From Pseudomonas azadiae (GTDB taxonomy: Bacteria; Pseudomonadota; Gammaproteobacteria; Pseudomonadales; Pseudomonadaceae): DNA of 64,000 nt. Below, piece by piece: positions 46,691 through 59,983 of this stretch; positions within the stretch are counted from its first letter, which is position 1, and every line of letters begins with the position of its first letter. The position numbers and the translations under genes were made by a program. The notes under the pieces are model-generated. The model was not told the DNA's origin. It worked only from the letters and a program-made list of their open reading frames with translations, and did not search any database. The stretch is taken from positions 1,984,001 to 2,048,000 of the forward strand of contig NZ_JAHSTY010000002.1 in the NCBI RefSeq assembly GCF_019145355.1, written 5' to 3'.

Positions 46691-47713
46691 CTAGTATTTT
46701 TGTCGGGAAAGACTCGCTCGTTCCTCAACGCCAAACCAACGCTTGAGTGCAGGATAAGTACGCTTTTCCAGCCATTGGTAGCTCCCCCATGCGCCTACCG
46801 CCGTCACTACGATGCACACCAGCAACATGGCATAGGGGTTTATTCCCAAGCGTTCGGCGACAAATTGCCCAACGGCGAGTACCGGCACATGAATCAAATA
46901 CACCGAATAGGAACAATCCCCGAGCCACTTCAAAAACCGCGAGCCCTGAAAATAAGGCTCCAATGTCACACAACTGATGACGACTATCGCGCTGGGCACT
47001 CCCCACTCCAACGCACGCGGTATATCGGCACCGTGATAAACCGCGATTGACGCAGCCGCGATACCCAGCAGCGGCAGCCAAGGCCTGGCCCGGCACAGGC
47101 CACGGCGATACAGCATGCCGATCACAATGCCCATCAGAAACTCCAGGACAATCCCGTTGCTGTAGAACCCGCTGGCCAAGCCCAGGACGGGGCCGATGTA
47201 GCACACCAGATACAGCAACGTTGCCACTACCCACAGGCGATAGGACTCACGCACCAGCAGCGCGAAGGAAAACAGCCCATAGAACAACATTTCGAAATTC
47301 AGGGTCCACCCGACACCCAGCAGCGGGTAGACCTCCACTCCCGGTTCGCTTGGGGCAGCGATGAACAGCAGCGACATGAGCACGTAACTCGGCTCGAGAT
47401 GCTCGTAGGGAAACATTGAGGGCATAGACGCTACCAGAAGCACCATCAGCAGGGTATAGAACCAATACGCTGGAACGATCCTCGCCACGCGCATGAGCAT
47501 AAAGCGCCAGGGGGTCAGAGGTTTGTCCGCCGTCGCAAGGAAGATCACAAAACCACTGATGACAAAGAAAATATCGACGCCGATACCGCCTTTATCGGCC
47601 ACCAGATATTCCAACGCGTTATGGGCTTCAAAGTCGAAAAACAACTGCATGAAGTGCACACCCACCACAATCCATGCCGCGAAGCCGCGTAATGCCTGCA
47701 CTGAAATCAACAT
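46691..47713 (-). CDS. Acyltransferase 3 family membrane protein (OafA/exopolysaccharide acylation type)
   Basis: 340 residues from the ATG at 47713 (MLISVQALRGFAAWIVVGVHF), with AAGGT upstream; an ATG at 47740 is a less likely start. About ten membrane helices. The family features are 'LRGFAAWIVVGVHF' with its helix-1 His, GGIGVDIFFVISGFVIF, and the RIVPAYW block. Such proteins add O-acyl groups to LPS or exopolysaccharide sugars. Its base composition looks less GC-rich than its neighbours (many AT-ending codons), consistent with variable surface-glycan genes. No other glycan genes are near. Confidence 0.88.
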   Translation of the reverse strand: MLISVQALRGFAAWIVVGVHFMQLFFDFEAHNALEYLVADKGGIGVDIFFVISGFVIFLATADKPLTPWRFMLMRVARIVPAYWFYTLLMVLLVASMPSMFPYEHLEPSYVLMSLLFIAAPSEPGVEVYPLLGVGWTLNFEMLFYGLFSFALLVRESYRLWVVATLLYLVCYIGPVLGLASGFYSNGIVLEFLMGIVIGMLYRRGLCRARPWLPLLGIAAASIAVYHGADIPRALEWGVPSAIVVISCVTLEPYFQGSRFLKWLGDCSYSVYLIHVPVLAVGQFVAERLGINPYAMLLVCIVVTAVGAWGSYQWLEKRTYPALKRWFGVEERASLSRQKY

Positions 47714-47982
47714 GCCGGAGTACCTTTTCCAATCCCGCAAGGCAAATATCCGACTGCTTCAGCACCCGTTTGGAGAGATGACCGGATCAATGAGAGTAGT
47801 TATAGGTGCTCATGGCGGCGCATGTCCAATTCAGGTTTGGTTGTGCTGGATAGGCCGGTCACGTGATCGAGCCATTACGCCACCCAACATGAGCCAAATT
47901 CATGAAAAACCCACACATGCTCCAAATCGGCACAGGTTTGTTATGATTCATGCCCTCCGTAATGCCTGACCAGAGTAGTCCC

Positions 47983-51693
<3,711 letters not shown>

Positions 51694-51734
51694 GGGCGGT
51701 CCTCCGCTACCGCAACGACGCGCACGAAATGCGA

Positions 51735-51771
51735 TTTGCTGTGCAGACCCAACAACGGTTTGCACAGCAAA
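51735..51771 (+). promoter_or_regulatory. Hairpin adjoining the ribosome site of the third giant toxin gene
   Basis: TTTGCTGTGCA (51735-51745) is perfectly inverted at TGCACAGCAAA (51761-51771). The 3' arm ends at the AAAAGGA ribosome site, 12 bases before the ATG at 51784. There is no T-tract, so it is not an obvious metH terminator; an effect on translation is possible. Confidence 0.5.
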
Positions 51772-51783
51772 AAGGATTTCGTC

Positions 51784-54700
51784 ATGCCCACCCCTGCTCC
51801 CCTCACGGCCCTGAGCCAATTGCCCGCGCGAGCGGTTCATAACCATTTTGCCACGCGCCCCCGCCTGGTATCGGTGGTGTTCAATGCATTGAACAGCCGT
51901 CTATTGGAGCGCTATCCAGCCCTGAAGCTGGACCTGACGCAGGTCAAATTAGCCAGCCCCACCGTCGCCGGCGGCTTTACCTTGCAACTGCTGCTGAACG
52001 TTGCCATTGCCCATGTGTACAACCCCCAATTGCTTGACTTTGCGCCGCGCCATGGGCGTTCGCTGTTCCTGACCGAGAAGCCGCCCGTGCCTCTCTCCGC
52101 CGAGATTGACATGCAGGTCATCGCGCAAATCATCGATGAAGTGCGCTCAACGCTCTACATCGATTATCAACAAGCCGTGGCCGATTACTGGAACGCCCTC
52201 GACAGCCACGGCCACAGTCGCTGGCAGTGGCTCGGCGATTTTCTGCAGGGGCAGATGGTCGCGGCAGCCACGGCACAGGCTGGCCTGAGCGACCTGCAAC
52301 GCGACATGCTGGCAACGGTGGCCGCCTGGCCGGAACTGGACACGCGCCTGCCGCGGTCTACCCCGGCGACCTATGCGTATTTTATCGAAAGCACACTGCT
52401 CAGCGCGGGCAAGCCCCTGAGCCTGCTGACCCCGGATTTGCTGCTGGTGCGCGATAAACACGTGTTGCTGTGCAGTCTCGACGGAGCCTACGAAGGCTTT
52501 ACCGACATCGATGCGTTCAGCGCAGCCTGGGGGGAAAAACTCAAGCGCCAGTTTCAGTTCGACAGCCTGACCTGGCGACGCAACGAGCCCTACGGCAACG
52601 TGTTTGAACAGCAGGCCGGGCTGATCCTCAATCAGCAGCTTGAGGCGCTGGCGTCCCTGTCCTTTGCGGCGCAAAGCGAAGAGGCACTGGCAGCGCGCCT
52701 GGATAAACTCACCGACCCGGCGCTGTTGCTGGCCAAAACCCCCGGCGCGGCGCGCGCCGTGCTCGAAAAGATCAACACGCAATTGCCCGACTGGCTCCAG
52801 CGCGCCAATGCGGACGATCGGTTTGCCTACCACCGGCACCTGCAAGACATGGCGCAGGTGCTTAAAAAAAACCGTGGCCGCTCCTTCAACGAGGGTATCG
52901 AGTCTATTCATGGCTTCAGCCGCGATGCGTTGCGTCGGCAGATGCAGGCCGATCATGGCGATTGCGACCCGGATGACGTGGTGTTGGATTTTGCCGTAGC
53001 GGCGGGCTATCCAGGCGGCGCGGGGATTATCCAGCACGTGCGCTTGTCGTTGACCGAATTGGCGGTGAAGAACCTTGCGGGCAAACCCAAGGGCACGTTG
53101 ACGCTGTCATCGAAAACTGCAGACGCCTTGCCTGCCTGGCTGACGCCCGACTACCTGCTCGGCAGCACAGGCTTGATCCAGCGTGTCGACATCGGCAGCG
53201 CTTACCCGCAGACCCTGCGCGACCACCTGTTGACCGACAGCCGCGACGCGCGGAATCGGGAGCAGCTGTTTTGCCGGGAGTTGAAGGTGCGCCTGCCGAT
53301 GCAAGCGCTGGAGTTCAAGGTCCGCCGCCAATATGGCCTGACCACCACCGGCTATCGCTACGTCAAGGCGCTCATGGGCGAAGACCCTGCGCACAGGTGG
53401 GTCGAAGGCCAGGAAATCGTGCTGCGCCCGTTGGGGCTGTGCAGAAAACCCCATGCAGCACCCGACCCGGTGGAAAATTTTTTCATCATCGAACCCAGGC
53501 AAGCGAATATCGGCCCGCACCTGTTGTATCGGCCGCTGTATCCCGACTGCCTGTACGAATATTCGTCCCGCCAGGCGCTGCTGGAGGCCATCGCCACACC
53601 GGGCGCCCTGCACGACAGCGTATTGACCTGGCTGACCGACAAGGCCCGGCCGGTCTACGCCAACGGCGGCATCAAGGAACCGCATATCCTGCAGTTCTTG
53701 AGCGGCGATGACGCCACTCGCTATGACCCACCGGCACCCGCCACCCTGGCCCTGGACGAAGGCGCCGCGCAGTGGCTGCAATCCCAGCTCAACGGCCAAC
53801 TGCTCAACCATTTGTTCGGCAGCACCGCGCGCGCGCTGGTGGACCTGGCGGATCGCGAGTCGGTCTCCAATCACGAAAGTCGCTGGGCCATCCTGATGGA
53901 AGGCGCCTGGTTGCTCTTCAATACGCTGCTCCTGCCGTTGCTGCGCGGTCCGGCCATGCTGGCGGGCTGGTTGATGATCCTGGTGAGCAGCCTTGAACAG
54001 GACCTGGCCGGGCTGGACAGCACTGACGCGACGACGCGAGAGCTGGCGCTGATTGACCTGCTGCTCAACATGGCAATGGTGCTGCTACACGCCACGGCGC
54101 CCTCCAACCCCAGGCCCGCGGCGCTCGACGAGCGCGCACCGGATGACCTCGCCGCACGCCTCGATGCCTGGCGCCGCCCGGCGAGTGCACCTCACCCGAT
54201 AGAGCCGGTGCGGGTCAGCCAGGGTTCGGTGGCCCTGCCCGGTGAGCCGCCGCTGACGGGCCAGACGGCGCTGGACTTCAGCCGCTCCATCGCCAGCCCC
54301 AAAGCCGCCGAAAATCTGCTCGCAGCGTTGCTGGAGGTGAATGTTCCATGGCCGGAGCGCCTGCCGGCCGCTGAAGCCAGCGGGCCGTGCAAGGGGCTGT
54401 ATCGGATCGGCGATCACTGGCATGCCAGCCTCGGCGGTCTGTTGTTCCAAGTCGCCGTGGTGCCTGGATTCGGTGAGGTGTACCTGGTTCATCCGCAGCA
54501 CCCCCTGCGACCCGGCTTCAAACTGACAAGCGATGGCCAGGGGCATTGGCGCCTTGATCGAGGGGCCAGGCTGGAGGGCGGCATGCCCAGGGACCGGCGC
54601 ACGGCCTGGCGGCTGAACCATGCGGAGCGCGTGCAGGGGTTATCCGCGCAACTGCAAGCGCTGGGCGAGCAGTTCGTACAAGGCGACCGCGACGCGGCGC

Positions 54701-56622
54701 CCATCGTGATAGCGCTCAATGTGGCCAGCGCCAGGCTGAAACAACAGAAAAAAACCCAGCGCCAAATCTGGGTATTACTCGGCAAGGCCCTTCCAGAGCT
54801 GCGCGAAGCGCTCAGCAAACGTCATCAGGCGGAACAACAAAAGACCGCCATGGCCAGGGCCGAACTCGATATTGCCTACGCCAACTATCGACAAGCCAAG
54901 GAGGACTTTCTGCCCACGGTGCAACGGTATCAGGACAAGGCCGAAGAATTGCTGGCCATCGACAAGGCGAACCCGAGTTACAAACGCAAAACCGATATCA
55001 CGCGCGGCTACCTCTATCAATACTGGGGCACGCTCTATAATTTCGAGTTACATCGATTCACTGACAGTTTCGAAACCGAGCGGGGCGAAAGCTACGCCGA
55101 ACTCAATGATCGAGCCAACGCCGAGTTGCAGACAGGTGTCACAGACGCTTATCAGGAGCTCCTGCTGCTGTGGAAAGAACAGTTCGAGGTGTTCAAACAG
55201 CTGCATGGGCTGGCGGAGAAAATGGAAGGCATCCTGCGCGAAGCCGACCCCGCGCTGCGTAAAAGCCTGCTGCAAGACAAGACGGTCCCTGCAGTCGTCC
55301 CCTCGGTTGCCATCAAACAAAGCCTGCTGATATTCCTCTCCGAGCTTGTGTTAAACCATAGCCACGGCTCCCGTGAGCCGAGCGAGGGGCCGTTCGTGCT
55401 GACGTTGTCTGACCCCAAGCGCGAGAGCATCATTCTGTCCCATGCGCAATTGCGCGACGCCGGCGGCTACTCGACAGCCGAGCAAATGGATGTGCTCAAG
55501 GGCGTGCTCGAGCTCTATGAGCAACTGGAAAACGCCGTCAACTCGCTGGTCGAGATGGGCTCCGGATTTATACGCGAAGACTATCGCACGCCCTTCCTCG
55601 AGCACTTGAGCGAGGCACGCCAAAGCCTTGAAACCCAGCTGGCCGACCTGATCCTCGTCGATGAGGGCTTTGCCCCCTTACAGACACCCAGCGCTGTTAC
55701 CCGCGGCAGGCGGCCTGGCAAGGTCGTCTTCAGGACCCGTACTCATCAGCATTTGGTGGGTGACCTGCAACCGGACGAGGCCAATAGCGCCGGCAGGTTT
55801 GTCAGGATCCAGGACCCCATCACCCAAAAGGTCGTCGCCACCTACCACGAACATGCCAGCGAAGGTTTTTGGGAAGAAGTGGCGCCACCTTCGACGCCAG
55901 CGCCATCGTCCGCCCCCTTGATTCGCAGCCTGGAAGTCATTAAAGACCAGGCGGAAACCGTGAAGGCACGACGAGGGAATATCGAGCGTACGATTCGCGA
56001 CCAGCAGAAAAAACTGCAGGACCCCACCCGTCGCGAAACCGTGCGGCCGCTGGAATGGGCGGAGATGCTAACGCCGCAGGCCAGCCAGCTGGAGGTGCTG
56101 GCCGAGGAAGTCGCCCGCGACCACGGCGCGCAGGAGCAGGCCTCCGCGCTGATCAGCGCTTATCGCAGCGAAGCGCAACGCTTGCGCGAACGGGCACGCC
56201 AGGTGTGCGGCGAAGGGTTCATGCAGCAACGGCCCAGGCCCGCGAATATCGCCTATTTATGGCGACAGGGCTTCGTCGATATCAATCTGGTGCGCAGCCG
56301 TGTGCGCTTGAAGACTGGCGACTACCTGACCGAATACGCCGTGCGCGACAAACGCTTGATAAAAGAAGGCAAAGCCGCTGAAGAGACGGTGTTGTGGTAT
56401 GCGCACTTTCATTACCCAAAAGCGGACACGCCAGCCTTGGAGCCCGCGTACGGACATTTGAAGACCCGGGCAGAACGCTTCTTCACCCGCAAGGAATTGA
56501 TCGAGCAAGCGCGCACCAGCCACCGGGCCCTGGTCAACCTTGAGAAGGTCGTGATCAAGCCACCGCTGGACCGCGAGCTGTTCCTGACGTTGGAACCCGT
56601 GCCGCCCAAGGCAAACCCCTGA
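51784..56622 (+). CDS. Third giant dermonecrotic-toxin-domain-like protein (DUF6543 type)
   Basis: 1612 residues from the ATG at 51784 (AAAGGA upstream); an upstream in-frame ATG at 51736 lies in the hairpin. Weakly related to the pair at the window start, sharing only family habits such as the LLYRPLYP block (582-587). A hydrophobic helical hairpin at about 703-736 (ILMEGAWLLFNTLLLPLL and following) could insert in a membrane. Long coiled-coil stretches occur around 985-1060 and 1230-1330, with a basic C-terminus. I see no HExxH or other catalytic motif. Such proteins in Pseudomonas are labelled dermonecrotic-toxin-domain proteins with unknown targets. Not obviously in an operon with metH. 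Confidence 0.8.
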   Translation: MPTPAPLTALSQLPARAVHNHFATRPRLVSVVFNALNSRLLERYPALKLDLTQVKLASPTVAGGFTLQLLLNVAIAHVYNPQLLDFAPRHGRSLFLTEKPPVPLSAEIDMQVIAQIIDEVRSTLYIDYQQAVADYWNALDSHGHSRWQWLGDFLQGQMVAAATAQAGLSDLQRDMLATVAAWPELDTRLPRSTPATYAYFIESTLLSAGKPLSLLTPDLLLVRDKHVLLCSLDGAYEGFTDIDAFSAAWGEKLKRQFQFDSLTWRRNEPYGNVFEQQAGLILNQQLEALASLSFAAQSEEALAARLDKLTDPALLLAKTPGAARAVLEKINTQLPDWLQRANADDRFAYHRHLQDMAQVLKKNRGRSFNEGIESIHGFSRDALRRQMQADHGDCDPDDVVLDFAVAAGYPGGAGIIQHVRLSLTELAVKNLAGKPKGTLTLSSKTADALPAWLTPDYLLGSTGLIQRVDIGSAYPQTLRDHLLTDSRDARNREQLFCRELKVRLPMQALEFKVRRQYGLTTTGYRYVKALMGEDPAHRWVEGQEIVLRPLGLCRKPHAAPDPVENFFIIEPRQANIGPHLLYRPLYPDCLYEYSSRQALLEAIATPGALHDSVLTWLTDKARPVYANGGIKEPHILQFLSGDDATRYDPPAPATLALDEGAAQWLQSQLNGQLLNHLFGSTARALVDLADRESVSNHESRWAILMEGAWLLFNTLLLPLLRGPAMLAGWLMILVSSLEQDLAGLDSTDATTRELALIDLLLNMAMVLLHATAPSNPRPAALDERAPDDLAARLDAWRRPASAPHPIEPVRVSQGSVALPGEPPLTGQTALDFSRSIASPKAAENLLAALLEVNVPWPERLPAAEASGPCKGLYRIGDHWHASLGGLLFQVAVVPGFGEVYLVHPQHPLRPGFKLTSDGQGHWRLDRGARLEGGMPRDRRTAWRLNHAERVQGLSAQLQALGEQFVQGDRDAAPIVIALNVASARLKQQKKTQRQIWVLLGKALPELREALSKRHQAEQQKTAMARAELDIAYANYRQAKEDFLPTVQRYQDKAEELLAIDKANPSYKRKTDITRGYLYQYWGTLYNFELHRFTDSFETERGESYAELNDRANAELQTGVTDAYQELLLLWKEQFEVFKQLHGLAEKMEGILREADPALRKSLLQDKTVPAVVPSVAIKQSLLIFLSELVLNHSHGSREPSEGPFVLTLSDPKRESIILSHAQLRDAGGYSTAEQMDVLKGVLELYEQLENAVNSLVEMGSGFIREDYRTPFLEHLSEARQSLETQLADLILVDEGFAPLQTPSAVTRGRRPGKVVFRTRTHQHLVGDLQPDEANSAGRFVRIQDPITQKVVATYHEHASEGFWEEVAPPSTPAPSSAPLIRSLEVIKDQAETVKARRGNIERTIRDQQKKLQDPTRRETVRPLEWAEMLTPQASQLEVLAEEVARDHGAQEQASALISAYRSEAQRLRERARQVCGEGFMQQRPRPANIAYLWRQGFVDINLVRSRVRLKTGDYLTEYAVRDKRLIKEGKAAEETVLWYAHFHYPKADTPALEPAYGHLKTRAERFFTRKELIEQARTSHRALVNLEKVVIKPPLDRELFLTLEPVPPKANP

Positions 56623-56669
56623 GGTTTGGCTATGCTGTTGGTCAGACAGCCTGCGCCGAGGAGGGACAC

Positions 56670-56888
56670 ATGGACGATCCAGCCAACAACAAACCGCCGA
56701 CGCTCTGGCAAATGCTCCATAGCGTCGTCGCTGCGGCGTTTGGCGTGCAAAGCGGCAAAAACCGCGCCCGCGACTTTACCCATGGCAAGCCGAGCCATTT
56801 TATAGTGCTGGGAATTTTATTCACGGCAGTGTTTGCGCTGACGTTGTTCGCCATCGTCAAGCTGGTGCTGCACCTGGCCGGGGTGTAA
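56670..56888 (+). CDS. DUF2970 small membrane protein
   Basis: 72 residues with the DUF2970 hallmark 'WQMLHSVVAAAFGVQSGKNR' and one C-terminal membrane helix (about 46-68). GAGGAGGG lies just before the ATG. Function unknown; the family is a short inner-membrane protein frequent in beta- and gamma-proteobacteria. It lies 47 bases after the giant gene on the same strand. Confidence 0.87.
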   Translation: MDDPANNKPPTLWQMLHSVVAAAFGVQSGKNRARDFTHGKPSHFIVLGILFTAVFALTLFAIVKLVLHLAGV

Positions 56889-56900
56889 ACCGGATCAAAA

Positions 56901-56947
56901 AATGTGGGAGCGGCGGTGCGACGATTCGACTTGCTCGCTCCCACATT
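56901..56947. repeat. Short REP-like palindrome (GTGGGAGCG type)
   Basis: AATGTGGGAGCG (56901-56912) is inverted at CGCTCCCACATT (56936-56947), between convergent genes. Confidence 0.8.
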
Positions 56948-56983
56948 CACTCAGCCTTCACATGCTTTGGGATCGCCTTCGTT

Positions 56984-57097
56984 CTACTGATGGCTGACCC
57001 AGAACACCGCAGTTCCCACCACCAGGATGATCAGGAACAGAATGGCCCAGGCATCCACGGTACTGTCGGGTTTACGGGCTTTTGTCGGATTGCTCAT
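56984..57097 (-). CDS. Tiny single-pass membrane protein
   Basis: 37 residues from the ATG at 57097, which has AGAGG seven bases upstream. A basic N-terminus (MSNPTKARKPD) precedes one membrane helix (about 15-34, DAWAILFLIILVVGTAVFWV) ending SHQ. The reading frame extends upstream to 57259, but that part lacks a membrane protein's character and a ribosome site. Family unknown. Divergent from cysI. Confidence 0.65.
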   Translation of the reverse strand: MSNPTKARKPDSTVDAWAILFLIILVVGTAVFWVSHQ

Positions 57098-57330
57098 CGC
57101 ATCGCCTCTTATCGGTTTTATAGGTGACTGCATCAGGACTCGATCACAGTAAAGTTCATACTTGCCCTTATGACAACTGTGGGTATCGCGAGAATCACTC
57201 TCGATAGTCAATTTGGTTATTTGCATATACTCAAACATCACTTTTGCGCATAAACACAAACTGTTATCGTGCGCCGGCTCCGTTGGGAGTGCGCGGCCGT
57301 GCGCGCAGATTTGCCGAGAACAGGACCTAT

Positions 57331-58989
57331 ATGTACGTATACGACGAATACGATCAGCGCATCATCGAGGACCGCGTCAAGCAGTTCCGTGATCAGACCC
57401 GACGCTATCTGGCAGGTGAACTGAGCGAAGAAGAGTTCCGCCCTCTGCGCCTGCAAAATGGCCTTTACGTTCAGCGCTTTGCGCCGATGCTGCGGGTGGC
57501 CGTGCCCTATGGCCAACTGACGTCGCGCCAGACGCGAATGATGGCCAAGATTGCCCGCGACTTCGACAAAGGCTACGCCCACATCAGTACCCGCCAGAAC
57601 GTACAGTTCAACTGGCCGGCGCTGGAAGATGTGCCGGACATCCTGGCTGAACTGGCCACCGTGCAGATGCACGCCATTCAGACCAGCGGTAACTGCCTGC
57701 GCAACGTGACCACCGACCAGTTTGCCGGGGTTGCCGCCGATGAGTTGATCGACCCACGCCCGTGGTGCGAAATCGTGCGTCAGTGGACCACCTTCCACCC
57801 GGAATTCGCCTACCTGCCGCGCAAGTTCAAGATCGCCATCAATGGCTCGACCTCGGACCGTGCGGCTATCGAAGTGCACGATATCGGCCTGGAGCCGGTG
57901 CACAACGCCGCCGGCGAGCTGGGTTTCCGCGTACTGGTGGGTGGCGGCCTCGGTCGTACCCCGGTGGTCGGTGCGTTTATCAACGAGTTCCTGCCGTGGC
58001 AGGACCTGTTGAGCTACCTCGACGCGATCCTGCGGGTCTACAACCGCTACGGGCGTCGTGACAACAAGTACAAGGCCCGGATCAAGATCCTGGTCAAAGC
58101 GCTGACCCCCGAGGTATTCGCGCAGAAAGTCGACGCTGAAATGGAGCACCTGCGCGGCGGCCAGACCACCCTGACCGAAGCCGAAGTGCACCGCGTGGCC
58201 AAACACTTCGTTGACCCTGAATACAAAGCCCTGGCCAATCAGGACGCCGAGTTGGCGGCCCTCGACCAGCAACACCCAGGTTTCGCCCGTTGGCGCACCC
58301 GCAATACACTGGCGCACAAAAAGCCGGGTTATGTGGCAGTGACGTTGTCGCTCAAACCCACCGGTGTTGCCCCTGGCGATATCACCGACAAGCAGCTGGA
58401 CGCCGTCGCCGACCTGGCCGAGCGCTACAGCTTCGGCCAACTGCGCACCTCCCACGAGCAGAACATCATCCTCGCGGACGTCGAGCAGCGCCAATTGTTC
58501 ACCCTGTGGGGCGAACTGCGCGAAGGCGGTTTCGCCACGCCGAACATCGGCCTGCTGACCGACATCATCTGCTGCCCGGGCGGCGACTTCTGCTCCCTGG
58601 CCAACGCCAAGTCGATCCCGATCGCCGAATCGATCCAGCGCCGTTTCGACGACCTGGACTACCTGTTCGACATCGGTGAGCTGGACCTGAACATCTCCGG
58701 TTGCATGAACGCCTGTGGCCACCACCACGTCGGCCACATCGGCATCCTGGGCGTGGACAAGAAAGGCGAAGAATTCTACCAAGTGTCCCTGGGTGGCAGC
58801 GCCAGCCGCGATGCGAGCCTGGGCAAGATCCTCGGCCCATCCTTCGCCCAGGAAGCCATGCCCGAGGTGATCGGCAAACTGATCGATGTGTACATCGAAC
58901 AGCGCACCGAAGATGAGCGTTTCATCGACACCTACCAGCGCATCGGCATTGACCTGTTCAAGGAGCGCGTCTATGCAGCGAATCATTAA
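57331..58989 (+). CDS. cysI: Sulfite reductase hemoprotein (nitrite/sulfite reductase family)
   Basis: 552 residues from the ATG at 57331 (AGGA seven bases upstream). It has the two ferredoxin-like and siroheme domains; the [4Fe-4S]-siroheme ligands are C415-x5-C421 (CPGGDFC) and C458-x3-C462 (GCMNACG), with HISTRQNVQFNW and TSGNCLRNVT as substrate/siroheme blocks. It reduces sulfite to sulfide by six electrons in assimilation. It overlaps the DUF934 gene by 17 bases, the standard Pseudomonas cysI pair. Confidence 0.95.
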   Translation: MYVYDEYDQRIIEDRVKQFRDQTRRYLAGELSEEEFRPLRLQNGLYVQRFAPMLRVAVPYGQLTSRQTRMMAKIARDFDKGYAHISTRQNVQFNWPALEDVPDILAELATVQMHAIQTSGNCLRNVTTDQFAGVAADELIDPRPWCEIVRQWTTFHPEFAYLPRKFKIAINGSTSDRAAIEVHDIGLEPVHNAAGELGFRVLVGGGLGRTPVVGAFINEFLPWQDLLSYLDAILRVYNRYGRRDNKYKARIKILVKALTPEVFAQKVDAEMEHLRGGQTTLTEAEVHRVAKHFVDPEYKALANQDAELAALDQQHPGFARWRTRNTLAHKKPGYVAVTLSLKPTGVAPGDITDKQLDAVADLAERYSFGQLRTSHEQNIILADVEQRQLFTLWGELREGGFATPNIGLLTDIICCPGGDFCSLANAKSIPIAESIQRRFDDLDYLFDIGELDLNISGCMNACGHHHVGHIGILGVDKKGEEFYQVSLGGSASRDASLGKILGPSFAQEAMPEVIGKLIDVYIEQRTEDERFIDTYQRIGIDLFKERVYAANH

Positions 58990-59467
58990 GAACAACGAAG
59001 TCGTCGACGAAACCTGGCACCTGCTGCCCAAGGATGCGAGCTTCGACGGCATCTCCAACTGCGACGACCTGATCGTGCCGCTGGCGCTGTGGCGCGAACA
59101 CGCCCACGCTCTCAAGGCCCGCGACGGCGGCCTGGGCGTGTGGCTGGACGCCGAAGAAGAAGCCGAGGAAATCGGTGACGACGTGGAACATTTCCAGGTC
59201 ATCGCCCTGAACTTCCCGGCCTTCACGGACGGTCGCAACTACTCCAACGCGCGGCTGCTGCGTGACCGTTACGGTTACAAAGGCGAGCTGCGGGCGATTG
59301 GCGATGTATTGCGCGACCAGCTCTTCTACCTGCGCCGCTGCGGGTTCGATGCCTTCGCCCTGCGCGCCGACAAAGACCCGTACGAAGCGCTGGAAAGCCT
59401 CAAGGACTTCTCGGTGACGTACCAGGCTGCAACGGACGAACCGTTGCCGCTGTTTCGTCGCCGCTGA
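58973..59467 (+). CDS. DUF934 protein, CysI-associated
   Basis: 164 residues from the ATG at 58973 (MQRIIKNNEVVDETW). DUF934 features: LPLALWREH-like block (LIVPLALWREHA), FPAFTDGRNYSNARLLRDRYGYKGELRAIGDV and QLFYLRRCGFDAF. It partners CysI in sulfite reduction, perhaps as an electron-donor or assembly protein; this is inferred from constant gene linkage. It starts inside the cysI 3' end. A perfect palindromic terminator follows. Confidence 0.92.
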   Translation: MQRIIKNNEVVDETWHLLPKDASFDGISNCDDLIVPLALWREHAHALKARDGGLGVWLDAEEEAEEIGDDVEHFQVIALNFPAFTDGRNYSNARLLRDRYGYKGELRAIGDVLRDQLFYLRRCGFDAFALRADKDPYEALESLKDFSVTYQAATDEPLPLFRRR

Positions 59468-59474
59468 GTTGTGG

Positions 59475-59514
59475 CCCATGAAAAAGCCCTGGCATGCCAG
59501 GGCTTTTTCATGGG
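59475..59514. terminator. Bidirectional intrinsic terminator (40-bp perfect palindrome)
   Basis: CCCATGAAAAAGCCCTGGCA reads into its own reverse complement at 59475-59514. Its T-rich flank serves the cysI operon on one side and the convergent merR gene, whose stop codon it covers, on the other. Confidence 0.9.
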
Positions 59515-59915
59515 TTGAGTTTGATTGACGCCAGCACTTGCTGCTGCCCCATTGCACACGCCCCCCCTTCCGGTTGCGCCCGCACCACTTCAATAACTCC
59601 CAGCAACTGCGCCTTGCTGTGGGCCAACTGCGCCTGCATCTGTTCGATCTGCGCCACCTTGCGCTCAAGCGCGTCGATCAATTCCTCACGCTTGTACTCA
59701 CCCGGCGCGGGCATCAACGCCTTGAGTTCCTGCAAGGTAAACCCGGCTTGCTGCGCGCTCTGGATCAGTTGCAGGGTGTGCAGCGCCTCCGGTGCATAGC
59801 GCCGATAGCCATTGGCCTGGCGCCCCACCTGGCTTATCAGCCCTTCGGCTTCATAGAAGCGGATACGCGACGCCGCCAGCCCACTCTGTTTTGCCAACTC
59901 ACCTATATTCATCAC
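59508..59915 (-). CDS. MerR-family transcriptional regulator (AdhR/NmlR-like)
   Basis: 135 residues. N-terminal winged HTH: MNIGELAKQSGLAASRIRFYEAEGLI with NGYRRYAPEALHTL; then a long dimerisation helix (REELIDALERKVAQIEQMQAQL). The only cysteine lies near residue 119 (GGACAMG), so it lacks the metal-ligand set of CueR/ZntR and the cluster of SoxR; an aldehyde- or electrophile-sensing subgroup is more likely. It is divergent from the OYE gene, whose promoter has a matching palindrome. Confidence 0.88.
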   Translation of the reverse strand: MMNIGELAKQSGLAASRIRFYEAEGLISQVGRQANGYRRYAPEALHTLQLIQSAQQAGFTLQELKALMPAPGEYKREELIDALERKVAQIEQMQAQLAHSKAQLLGVIEVVRAQPEGGACAMGQQQVLASIKLNP

Positions 59916-59924
59916 AACGCCCGC

Positions 59925-59955
59925 TTGACATTAAAGTTAACTTTAAGCTTAGCCT
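59925..59955 (+). promoter_or_regulatory. MerR-type operator/promoter (AdhR-like) of the OYE gene
   Basis: TTGACA (-35, 59925-59930) is followed by the 16-bp perfect palindrome TTAAAGTTAACTTTAA (59931-59946) and a -10 near TTAGCC. The palindrome lies within a long spacer, as MerR-family activators need, and matches the CTTAAAG-N4-CTTTAAG type reported for B. subtilis AdhR with one mismatch. Confidence 0.75.
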
Positions 59956-59983
59956 GGGGCCTCCCCTGCTCAGGAGTCAACCC

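Noticed and set aside
47741..47982. Possible riboswitch (SAH or cobalamin) in the metH leader
   Set aside because: None of the conserved aptamer segments, such as the B12 core or the GCCAGGAGACC-type end, is present.
57238..59238. Minus-strand frame of 666 codons across cysI
   Set aside because: Antisense shadow of CysI with its C-x5-C and C-x3-C ligands.
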